The notes beneath the pieces are model-generated. The model did not search any database and had not been told where the DNA came from. It saw only the letters and a program-made list of their open reading frames with translations. The translations under genes and the position numbers were made by a program. From contig OW285189.1 of NCBI GenBank assembly GCA_935421135.1, positions 17,381,072 to 17,445,071 of the forward strand: 64,000 bases of DNA, in the 5' to 3' direction. Shown in pieces: positions 25,501 through 37,770 of this stretch. Position 1 is the first letter of the stretch. Each line of letters begins with the position of its first letter. Origin of the DNA: Bugulina stolonifera (lineage: Eukaryota > Bryozoa > Gymnolaemata > Cheilostomatida > Bugulidae).

Positions 25501-28500
25501 ACATCCATGACAATTACCACACCTTGGCTCATCACTATACTAACAGTAACACATGTAACTCAACAATGTGACTGGAGTATTGTTTTGCAAAAACAAAATT
25601 TTGTATTTTATATTGTATTCCGAGGTGGCTATTTGAGAATGTTTGAAAACTGACTCAGACCATTTGATGCCAGAATCTAATTTTTGCAGCAATAGTAGTG
25701 TCTTGGAATCAATATTCAATCACAGTAATAATGCACCTCACGCAGCTGGCATGCACATGTATGTGGTACTGGCACAGATACAAGGTCAATGTCCACTACA
25801 CCATTGAGCTTGCAGTTTTATGAACTACAATCATATATACATAGTGTGTGCATGTCTTATGGCTTTGTATAATGTGTTTGAGAAACAATAGACCTCCGTT
25901 CAGGAAAACGAACTAAATATAATAGTGGAAATACTCGTAGCATTATGTCGTCTTTCAACAGATAAGAATTCTGTAGTTTTCATTTGTTTAAAAACTCGGC
26001 AACAAATGCGCAAGTCCTGAAAAGATTAAAACCATTGATGTCTAGGGCATATTACTGTGTAAACTTAAAGCAATAATGCATTAATAGTATGTATGGTTGC
26101 AGTAAAGTATACAGTAAATACATGGTCCTTCTGTGAAGGCAATATACCAGGTAATAAAATAGTAATGTACAGGGAGGAAGGAGGCCAAATATTCAATATT
26201 CTGTTACTGGTTTGATTCTACGTAAGTGTAAGCATGTCCTGTCCCACAGTCTTGTAATTATTGTATTATAAAATAATATAATGTAACTGTACAGTACATT
26301 AAATCTATGTGTATATGTATTTTCAAGTCCACATGTATTTAGGTCTGGAAGCCATTCATGTTTGAGTTAATGGGAGACATGCAAGAGACAAATTAACAAC
26401 TCCAACTATCCTGTAATAGGATTACCTTGTTATATGACAGTATGTTACTCTATTTCTACATATAGCCTATAATCTAGAGTTCATGTCCACTTTACAATAC
26501 TCCCACAGCACTGGCCCCTAGAATGAGACAGTGGTAAAAGATTTATGGCTACAATTATCAGTAATAAATTGCATTCTATAGAAATAATTAGTGCTAATCA
26601 TCAGTAGGCTGGGAATAGAGGCATCGCAGGTCATGTGACTTGGAAAGACAGTTACTCAACATCAACTCGTCGACTCGTGATTTACATTAGATATAGAGGA
26701 GATCAAGTATATGTATCTCAAAAGAAACGATAAAACTATTAGGATGGCATATTCTTATCATTTATACAAAATAAAATATAATAAATCATTTTCATACACT
26801 ATCCAAATAGAAAGCAGAACTCAGGCTAGAATATCAAGAATAGTATAATCCTTATACGAATAATAATAAAGTTGAAACTCTAGCCTGTGTTCCAGACCTC
26901 TAAGCAGTCATCGCTATTTACTGAATGTTTCTCTAAGCTATTGTTAAAAGATGCAACCTTGAATTGTGTAGGTAGTTGATTGATATTCCATTGAGTAGTG
27001 AAAGTGCACCAATAATCAGCCTGGCCGAGAAAGAATATACAATGTAGCACATGCTACTATCTGCTGTCAACTGTCGGCATAAATATAATATCTATTACTA
27101 TCATTACATAACATTTCTTTTCTTAATTTTGGTTCAATTTCATCAAAATCAAATTCTTGGGCAGATGCAATGTCATGAAATAAATTTAACCTAGAAGTAT
27201 TATAATATTTATGTTTACAAGTCATGATTGTCTTTCACACTTGCCACTTGAAAAAAGTTAACTTTGGTGCCAGCCGCAATGTATTAAACATATTCTATAT
27301 ATAATTATTATAGATATCTAGACTAAGGCAAACAGAAATTAATATTGATCACACACACACCTTGTGTTGTTGGGATAATACCCTTTCCATGCATTACAAA
27401 CGAACAACAACAACCTATTCTTATCATATTTATTTAACATATTGCTTATCTTTAATCTAAACTCACATGTGTGAAATTTAAAAAAACATAATATATTATT
27501 AATGTCCATCGATAATAGGATGTGAGACTGAGCCAAATGAATGAAGGAGTTGCCAGTACTAAAACTAGTTATACTATGTAGTTTAGTATTGGATATAATT
27601 TCAAAATTTGTCTAACTGGATTACATTTGTTGGTTCAAGTCTTTTTACACAAATTATAGATGTAATTATGATGAACATTGTCATTTCATGTTTTCATTCT
27701 TCAGGGCTTTTATTTTAAATATTTGAAAAGTTCCTGCCATCTTTCTTCTCCTAATAGCCTACGACTGACAATGACTAAATTTCAAAGCTACTTTCTCAAC
27801 AAAATTGTGTTATTCTTCATAATTTTTAGAACAGTATATCTTCTCTTAGTTGCAATTGAAAAAGCCGTGTGGCAGATTTCTCTCTGAGTTTAATCATACG
27901 CAACGCGACTAAAAGGCCAGCACCTGTATTTTAGACAAATTCAATGCTGTTTCATTGGATTCAGCCCCAAGCGGTCGAATCAGAAGTTCATTTCACATGG
28001 GAATAGTTGATGGTACTTCTTCCTTTAAAGTTTCATTGGGAGGTATGTTAATATAGCTGCAATTCATACACAAATTGCCAACCTACCACTATGCATGTAC
28101 ATGCTATGTACGCATATGTATGATAGGGTAGCCTCGGAGCCAAGCATGATACAGTTATGTATTTGTATTAGCCTTAGAGGCAGAGCTATATTTGAATATT
28201 TTCATGATACTCAGCAATTCCATTTAACTCAAGATAACTGATTATTATTTCATCTGGTACACTCGGTTGATTTAACTTGAGTTTGCTGAAGGCCAAAGAA
28301 CTAACAATAACAATGGTTAATGTGTCAAGACCAAATGATATAGACCACAGCGTTGAGTCGTTGTTCCAGCTGTGATTGCTGGGGGACTCAGACCTTTGCC
28401 TACTCAGGCTGGAGAATAAACATTATAGGCAGTTTGGACAGCTTTGGTTCCTAGAGAGCATCTAGTAACAAAGGAGTAGAACTATGAGAATTACGAGGAG

Positions 28501-31500
28501 AAGAGCTGGCCATAACAAAAGTTCTTGTACCTATACATGTGTACCATACAAGATCTCGTTAAATTTTGTATACTTACAAACTGTCCAGCATTGCGACTAT
28601 AGCGGCCATTATTCTTTTGTATTGTTTGTTTTAGATTGCAAAAGTAGAAGATCTTTCTCTCTATCAAAGCAGTTGCATTAGATCCTGTGAGTAAGGCAAT
28701 TCAGGCGATAAAGGATTCCTTCCTTAGTTTACCTCTAGTTCTTGTTCTCTCATTGCGCTCTTGGTGCAATGACGACAGATGTTTTACAGTCCAATAGCAT
28801 ATGTGATGAAAATGTTCTTTTCGATTTAACGATAGTAAATAGAATTAGTTCGATATCTGTCGCATGCCCACTAGATCAGGCAGTTTAAAGCGCGGCAGCA
28901 GGGATTACCAAGTGTTAGTGGACTTTACACTACATAATCGCTTTGATGCTACTATATAAATGTCGAATAGTACAATATTCTATTCTATATGCCAAGGCGA
29001 TAATTATAGAAATACCTCAATAAACTCACTGTTAGTCTTATAAAATATTCATAGTGTGTGATAGGCAGCAGCAACAGCAACGTTGGCTACAGGCAGGCAG
29101 GTGATATACGTGTTACACATGTACGTCAGCTGTGATACGTTATCCATATTTCTATGTGCAAGGTTTTAATAGATTACATTAGGTACCTAGTTATTTCTGT
29201 TGGGGCCTAGTAAACCCACCCATCATAATACCAACACTGACTCTTGTACCAAGGCTATACTGGATAATATAGTATTCTACTAATGTGTGTCGGTTATGAG
29301 CAGCAATGGAGATCAATAATATTGATCTGGTGTGCAGCTTGTCACAAATCTTTACTACAATGAGCTCTAGTGACAGATGCTTGTAGAATAGAGAATAGGA
29401 GTACGGATTAGAGCTCATTGTCATGTATAAATAATATTATTACAACTACTTATGCTCTGTTGACTGCAGCTTATCTAAGCAATGAGATACTTCAATGACT
29501 TCTTATGACAACTAATTCATTATTGTTATTGCAAAGAATAGCTAATAAGTGAAATCTACACCAAAAACTCTGTTCCAAGTGCAGTTAATCAATCATGGTG
29601 ACTAATTAACTGACAATGAGACACTGATGCCCTGGCTTTCCTTGAATGTCATTCCTAATGGTATAGTAATAATGCTAATAATACTTTTCATCTATCTGCC
29701 AATGAGAGAACGGATAACTCCTCATCACGGTATTATGATATGTGAGCATTACTTAGTACGCTATTGGTCAACTGATAATGATGTTATCTGCATCAATTAA
29801 CAGTTGGAGTCACCAATTAGCTGGGTAGTAATTCAGCAGCATATCAATTATACACCATGCAGTAAATTCTTCTCCAATGATTGGATAAAAGACAGATATG
29901 TTTGGTCTAGTTGCACTTACACTTCTTAATACACTGCAGAAATATCGCATACTTGCCAACTTGGTACAAAATATTAATAGATTCATTTCACTACAAGTAA
30001 ATTGTGATTATGAGAAGGTCAACATGGAGCTATGGCTACAATCAACTGTACGCAATGCATGTACATGTGCATTACATGTACATGTACACGAGCATACATG
30101 TAAATATGTATGTACATATGACTTTGTGTATATGTATAATATGTATAGGTGCATGTATTTTATGCACATGTGGGTTAATGAATATAGTACATGCACATGT
30201 ACATGTACATGTTTATCTATGTGTATATTTTGATAATTATTTGAGAATTTGCTAGTAGATGTACATGTAGATACTTGGTGATGAAGCTGGTTGATATGAT
30301 GTAAGTGTATTGTGGGGGCGGGGGGGGGAGGGAGTATTGTATTGGGGGGGGGGGGGGGGTAGAGAGAGGTATAAGAGAACCGAAAATATCTTTTCTACAA
30401 GCATATGTAAGTTGTATGTCTTACATTGGAGTAATGTGTGACCAAGTTTTGTTTGACTATTAAACATTTTGTACCCCAGACACTTGAGGTAGCCACATGT
30501 ACTTTGTATTATACAAACAAAATAAGTGCATATTTAGGAAGGAAATCTTCCTTCTCAATCGAAACAACTTTAGGTTTAGCTACCAACTTGGATTAACAGC
30601 CTGTACACACACAAAACTGTTATAACTAACACATGCAAATGAGTTGTAGTGGTAGTCGAGCTAGGGCTATCTGAAGACAACGCCATTCTATGTAAGTATA
30701 AAAATAATGATACATGTATTACAAGTTGTTTGTATACCTATAGCAAACTTCATATAGAGTAGGTAGTATAAATTATATGAAATATTCTATGTTTGTATGT
30801 AAGGTCTGTACTCCCCGAATATACATGTATATTAATACATGTGATGTATATACAGTATATTGGGCTATTACAAGTCATGGTATGATAATTATCAATGTTA
30901 TTACTTTATTTTAGAATAACAATGTAGGGTAGGTAGCTAATAATACAATATTGTGAGTTCATGTGCATATGCCATATAGTTGTACTTACTCTATAATACA
31001 TTCACATATGATATAAAACATAATAATATTGTACAAAATAACTAATAAAATATATTTAACAATCTCACATAATGTACCTGGTCCTATTTAAACTAATAAG
31101 TTATCTAATTGGTAGTTCTACATGACGCAATTCTTAGTGCTAATGTAGGCCTGACGTCAGATAACTAGATCCAGTAGAACCTAAGGAGTTGTCTCTACCA
31201 TTTGATTGAGCAGACGATTCCAATACGACTACAGTTATATTACCATATACAGGCTACAGCACAGTATGTATTATCATTATGTTATATTATATTATGTATT
31301 AAGACATCGCCTCTCGCCAGAAACTTTAAAAATCAAAAGTAGTTTTCTGGTTTAACAATTTTGTTGGAAACATATAAGAGCCCTACAAGCCTACATGTAC
31401 ATTTATGTGTTATACAATGCATATGATAATATTGTATGCATTAGCAATAGGTGAGGCAAGTATTGATAACTCCAATGTGTGTGTTATTAACCAGATTTTC

Positions 31501-33005
31501 AGAGTTCAATAAGGTAATCTATAGACAAACTATTAGATTATAAATAACAGCAGTGATTGTACATGTATAACATAGCAACAACTGTTGATGCTTATGACTC
31601 ATCATGCTAAAATACCGTAGACTTAATACTGTAGTGTGCATTAGTTTATTTACTAAACTTTATTGAGGGTGTATTATCATTCAGTTTCATGGTATCGCTT
31701 GTTCGATATCGTTGTTCGCTTACAAATATTTGGTATCTCTTATTTGGTGACATGCCCTAATATAGTTGTTTCCACATACATGTATTTACTACATATACTA
31801 CTTCTTTACTACATAATTATTTTTAATATTTTGCTAACTAACCATATGGGAATTAATACACAACAAAATTGTATAATTGAAAACATTACGCTGGTTATTT
31901 TCCCTCCAAAATTATAAACAGGTAGTGGGCAGAATAATAACTCGGGCTAGATGTTAACACATAGAGTGAGAGAAGTGCTCACAGTGAATTGCAAGTATAT
32001 AAATAACTGTGAAAATGCAGAACTATGGCGTTGTTGAAAGTAAGCCAAAATGTTTGGTTTTTAAACCTTTCCTTTGGTGGTAACCAGCATAGCAGAGGCC
32101 CAATACTAAGTCTTGCTAACGATTCCCTCAACGAACTGGGCAGCTAAGAACACAGGCTAGAAGTTAATCTACTTTATATTAGATCTTTTATAGTCTCCCA
32201 CTATGTCTTCACCTTACATAAAGAGATATATATATATTTTATGACCAAGATAGTGATAGATTAAGTTCACCGACTGACTACTTAAGTTACATGTAGAAGC
32301 TGTATTAGATATGTGGGTTTTGCCACAGACTTCATTTAAGTTACGGTTTTAACTTGTCCTATCACAGGCACAGCTTCGACCACATATAGCAAATAATTAA
32401 AGCAAATTTAGCAAAGAGTTATATTATTGCTTTCTATTGCTCTAACAGAAGAGACCTATACTCAATCTTGCCAGCAAAGGGTGGGAACTTGTTTTGGTTA
32501 ACATCTGTAAAATTATTAGTTACCGATATCTTTGTCTGTAGATTACATTGACACCTGGTTAGAGCCGCTGACCTGAGAGTTCACTACCCTCCTTGAATGC
32601 AATACCTTGATACAATCTTGTGCTATGTTAGTTTGATAAAATCATCAAAAGTTTAGTATGCTAGCAGCTATTAACTATGGCTACGACTACCTCACAACTT
32701 CAAGAAAGTTATATATTCGATGCGCCTGCACTCTCGTGTGTAACATATAGTATAACGTATAACATTATAATAAATAATCTCTACAATTTTAAGTTTTAAA
32801 GTCGGAAACAAGACTTGTTGATCATTTATTATTACTATTGGCCTATTAGCTTGTACTCTTCTGAGGCATAGGCTCTTTACTTCATATATAACATATGATT
32901 GCATGTCTTCGAACATTTACTCTTTTCATTTTTCACTTTCATCTTGCTTGCAATCGTACTAAGAAGGTCACATGCTACACTAAAATAAGACAACTACAAT
33001 CATAC
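22537..33005 (-). other. Kv1 intron / upstream region between alternative first exons
   Basis: About 10.5 kb. It should contain the exon A promoter if the alternative-start model is right. I see no coding exon. Notable contents are G-runs at 24323-24335 and 30344-30359 and ACATGTACATGT clusters near 24713 and 30058-30212. Confidence 0.5.
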
Positions 33006-33319
33006 CTTGAGACCTCCTGAGTTGGTGGCTCACTTCCTTCCTTGCTAAAAGTCGTGGCGTGCAATTTAAATCCTGGATGAGACGATGATCGAAGAAATTT
33101 AGACTTCCGTTCATCTATAAAGGAAGTGCTGGATAACTGTTCAGGTAGGATTGTGGGATTTGACCTCCTACGCTGTCGAGTATTGAGAGAAGGTAATTCC
33201 CATGTGAGATCAGATGACATGGGAGACGAACCCTTAACTACCGTTGGCCGTGGAAGCCTCAAATGTACAGAAGAGCGCAATGCAGATTTTTCTACCATTT
33301 CACGATGTCGTTTGCTCAT
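33006..33319 (-). CDS. Kv1/Shaker alternative first coding exon B (basic, Ser-rich N-terminus)
   Basis: Open frame of 104 codons plus two bases from an ATG with A at -3 (GAAAATGAGC), ending TCA AG before a GTATGA donor. The phase and last bases are identical to exon A, so it can splice to the common exon at 16137, making the same Arg and a 616-aa channel. Protein begins MSKRHREMVEKSALRSSV. It is basic and rich in serine, with RRRS at residues 50-53 (a basophilic-kinase type site) and KFLRSSS near 74-80. It has no histidine-rich tract and no membrane segment. Assignment to the channel rests on strand, position, open frame and phase. It could instead be an exon of another minus-strand gene, but no other acceptor-led exon was found between it and exon A. 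Confidence 0.55.
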
Positions 33320-33547
33320 TTTCACTTGTTTAAATGCAGTTCATCACCGGCATTCAGCATCTATCTTCCATATTATATTGTTGGTCGATCATTTAAAGTT
33401 GCAGCAAGGCATGAGACATACTTAACCAGTAGCTGATATCTGTCCTCAAGTTGAAACGGTGAATGAAGAAATAGAATATGTCAGAAACACTCACTTGACT
33501 GTGACTACATCCTCTAGTACTTCTGCATAGTGCAGTACTTGTATACC

Positions 33548-33632
33548 TGATGCTTATAGTACGTCCCTATACGCTAAGACCATGTGCCTATATGCTGAGA
33601 GCATGTACGTATATGCTGAGAGCATGCACTGA
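33548..33632. repeat. Short tandem repeat upstream of Kv1 exon B
   Basis: Three copies of a 25-base unit around TATATGCTGAGAGCATG lie at about 33564-33630. Each contains the inner palindrome ATGCTGAGAGCAT, so each copy can fold on itself. Confidence 0.6.
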
Positions 33633-36600
33633 CTAACTTTATCACTGTTATGCAACAAGCTACAGTACGATGAATATAGTTCAACTACAACTCTTCTCAT
33701 TGCAACTTAATAAATAAATATTTTGCACTAAATCATAGAGCAGAAGAGTAACAGTAATATTTCATCTTACACCCATATAGTTAATTGTAATAATGTGCAT
33801 ATAATAAGTTATGTAATTAAACACTAGGTTATGCATGGCAGCTATTATTACTAACATTTTGGTTAGCTCAGCGCAATATTTGCTTCTAAAAGAGGGCTAA
33901 TCTCCTACGCCTACACTTTCAGCATCTAAATATCTATCTCCATACTGCAAAGCTGCATAGACCGGGGTATCCTAACTACTACTTTTACTATCATTGGCAG
34001 GGTGCGTGTTAACAACCTGTTTAAATGCAAGTTAGAACATAGGCTAAGGTGCAAGAACATGATATTACAATGTAAATATCACAAATATTATCATTAGAAG
34101 GTATATAGTGTACAGACAGAAGAGAGGTTAGCTGGCAGCAATGCATGAGTCTTGATTAATGTGCATTCCATTAGTAGCGAATATATACATGAGATTAGAA
34201 CGATACGGTATATTTAACAAGTGCCTCTTTAACATGTAAACACTCTACTATATCCTATAGTTCTACCTCTACTGATGCTCCTTATACCAGTAGTATATAT
34301 CTATAGCCATTAGTTTCTCTGAATTATACATACAAATCTATACTCACTGGTGTGCAATGTAAGTTCTATAAAATTACATTTTGTTATCGCGGATGGGCCT
34401 CTACCGAGCACCTCACTGTAATTAATAACTAGTAGCAAGAATTTTCACCGTTTCTGTTTGGTAACCTTTATTATGACAGAGATTTACATGTAGATAGAGT
34501 TCATAAATACAATATTATATACACATTGTATATGTATATTTGAGATAATGTTACTCATTGTTGTTACCGTGACGACAAGTCAAGCTATTCATTTGTGCAC
34601 TTGAAGTAGCCGACTATCTGAAGGAAATAAGAAAAAATTATGTTTTGTATTCTTATCTATAAAAGAAATACATTGTACTTGCTAATTTAAACAATATTTG
34701 ACACCATGAAGAAGGTAGTAATTTAGAAAATATGACGTTCGAAAGATGCTACACATACGGCATGCATTCTCAAGTCGTCTTTTACCGGTTTACTGCAGGA
34801 CTATCATTACTGTTGCTATAGTATTTAGAAGGCCAAACATCTAAGAATAAATAAGCATGTGTTAATTGGGAGTTGTCTTTTCACTAAAAAATGAAGAATG
34901 AAGAAAAGATAACTCTGTACTATAACTTAACTTTATAGATAGGCAAAACCTCTCCATGGCACACGAAGAGACTTTACAAACCACTACCAATTCAGAAACT
35001 AAGGTCATAATTCAGGAAATAAGGTTATGTGTGTGTATGTAATATGAAAGTAAAGCAAAGAGAAAGTAATGTAAAATATTAATAGTGTTATGCAAATAAT
35101 AGATGAATTAAGAGAATTTACTAGTAAGCCACAGTTGCATTAAACTTGCACTTGAGACACACACTAAGGTCACCCAAGACCAAAATTTTTTAGCTCATTA
35201 TATTAGACCTGAGTAACGTTTTTACAATGCTAGGCATTGTGTTTAGTGCACCAAAGCAAATGAAATGGTGTGTTAAATTATTTACAAGTTAGTTTTAGCT
35301 ATTGCGTTTCTCTAAGAAAATGTAGGCTCACAAGACAAAAGGATGTGTTTAATATAAGTAGATGACTATGTTGTGTTTTATCAATACTTTACAAAAGAAT
35401 CCTTTCTGTCATAAAGGTAACATTAGCTTATCACATTCTACATAGGTAAATCAATAGTCATCACACATTACAGCATTCCTCACCTACTTCTTACTTGCTA
35501 CGTTAAGACAGAGAGAGACTTATGTAGTAAAAGAAAGACATTTTCTGTCTATTATGGTTGTGTGGGATCTGTAGTAGCCTGAGCTCTGAGTCTCTTTTTA
35601 AAAGGATGGCGTATTGGAGCTCTGTACTAGCATTTGAGTACATGTAGTATGCATGTTATTCTTCAGTTACACAAATAATTTCCAACGGATGTTCACTTAT
35701 TGGAGGTCTTTAAATTCAGCCTGCGATGGAAAGTTTTAAAATCTGTTATTTTCATTTTATGACCAAACGTCTGTATTCAATGAGTTACCTTTTCTGTGCT
35801 TGATCTACTGCTGCCAGTGCATAGGACATCGGCAGCATGATAGCTGCAGTAGTACATTGGCACGCTGTGTCTAGCAGCATGTACTAGAACATGTTTATTT
35901 TGCAACCCCTTGTTTTAGTGATTTAGTGATTTAGATATTTAATTATCTTTCATACAATCATGTAACATATAGCACCTTCAACATGCGGGGCTAGATAAAA
36001 CAACAAAATTGTCCATGCAAACAATAATGTCTTCACAAACAACCTATTGGAAGGAGATGCTTTTTCAAATGTCTTGTTTAAGGAAAATCAGAGTGAGTGG
36101 TATTAAAAGAAGAGATATTGTAATGTTGAAAAAGTGTAGCACCACCTCGACAAAGGGTATCATTGATTTCCTAACATAACTAAGTTTAATAAGATTTCCA
36201 CTAGCACACTCTAACGTAAGTCACAGCTACGTGCACAATTATTAATTAAATTGTAGAGAAGTGTTCAAGAACATAAAGCCTTGTCACCTAAAATAGTACT
36301 TGTAGCCTTGCCACCTATAATAGTATCAGCTTTCAACATGCAATCCACAAGCTAGAAACTAGAACTAGCACCCCAAATGATAGCAAGGTGTATGAGGAGA
36401 AGATGATCAAACTGTGGGTAGAATGAACAATGCATGCAAAATTTGTTTGGTTGATGATTTAGCAAACACTATACCCCCCCTTCAAAAATATCACATTTTA
36501 CTTGTATAATCCTCATCATAGCGCCAACCAAGGTAAAATATTAGATTTACTATTTTAGAAACAATTTCAACAGAATTACTATAAAGCTGGGAAAGTATAT

Positions 36601-37588
36601 TTCATCACCATACAACTGGTCCAATGCTGTAAAACTGCCTGGGGGTGTTTCCCCAACAGGACCAAGTGTGGGTAGAGAGATCACTTAGAGAAAATAGTAA
36701 TCTATTCACTGTATATTACAACATATCTTAAAAACAGTGTAATTACTACCCCTGATACTATTACACAAGATGCAGCTAGGGTTACAGAGAGGAGATTACT
36801 CCCTTGAGGGTAATTCTTATGCCTTACCTTCAGTTCACTTACTAATAATAGTACGTTAATATACAGTTGTACAAGCAGATGCATACATGATGATTAGTAT
36901 TTTCTACAAATGCAATACATTGCAAACACATAGCGATCTGTGTACTCTACGTACATTGCTATACACATGTAGAATGTCAATGAAACAGCCTAGAATATTG
37001 ATGCATAGTATGTACGAGTATTATACGTACAAGTTTTTAAGCTATTGAGACCGACCTTTTTCAAGACAAGTACACAAGTAAACAAATCATAATTATGCTA
37101 ATCGTTATGATATAAAAACCCAATCACTAACATTTGCCTAAAAGTGTTATAGCACTTTGAGGATGCATAATATATTATACATCGTTAGAGTTGATATTGA
37201 ATTTTAACAAGAATCTTTTAGAGATATAATACATGACTGTGTTAAGGCTGCAGCATAATCAGGTTTATATAAAATATATGTAATATTCACTTTATCATAC
37301 TATGGTTTTAATGATAGGTGGATCCATTCTATACTCTTATGTTGCCGTGCGCTAAATATATTCAATTACATTGAAATGACCTTCAAGCAGCAGAGAAAAA
37401 CCAGGCACAGCTTCGCACAAATTTTAGTTACTATAACTAGCTTATGAAACTATGGCTGGAGTTTCTAACTGAAGTATTACAAGTTATATAGTTTAATTAC
37501 TTTTCTAGTAAGCCAATTAGTTGTATAGGTACCCTAGGTGGGCAGGTGTAAACAAGTAGATCATTGCTAGTTGGCTACAGCTACATGT

Positions 37589-37770
37589 ATACCTACATTT
37601 ACTATACCTATACCTACACCTATACCTACACCTATACCTACACCTATACCTACACCTATACCTACACCTATATCTACCTTTACTATACCTACACATATAC
37701 CTACATAAACTACACCTACACCTACATTGTATATCTACCTTTACTATACCTACACCTATACCTACAGTCA
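37589..37770. repeat. 12-bp minisatellite CCTACACCTATA
   Basis: About eight clean copies of the hexamer pair CCTACA/CCTATA at 37600-37672, then degenerate copies interleaved with TTTACTATACCTAC to about 37870. Confidence 0.9.

Noticed and set aside
27631..27642. GGTTCAAGTC, a tRNA B-box-like string
   Set aside because: No matching A box or cloverleaf stem could be drawn upstream.
33320..33325. Exon B starting two codons earlier (33325)
   Set aside because: The codon is GTG; the ATG at 33317-33319 has a good context.
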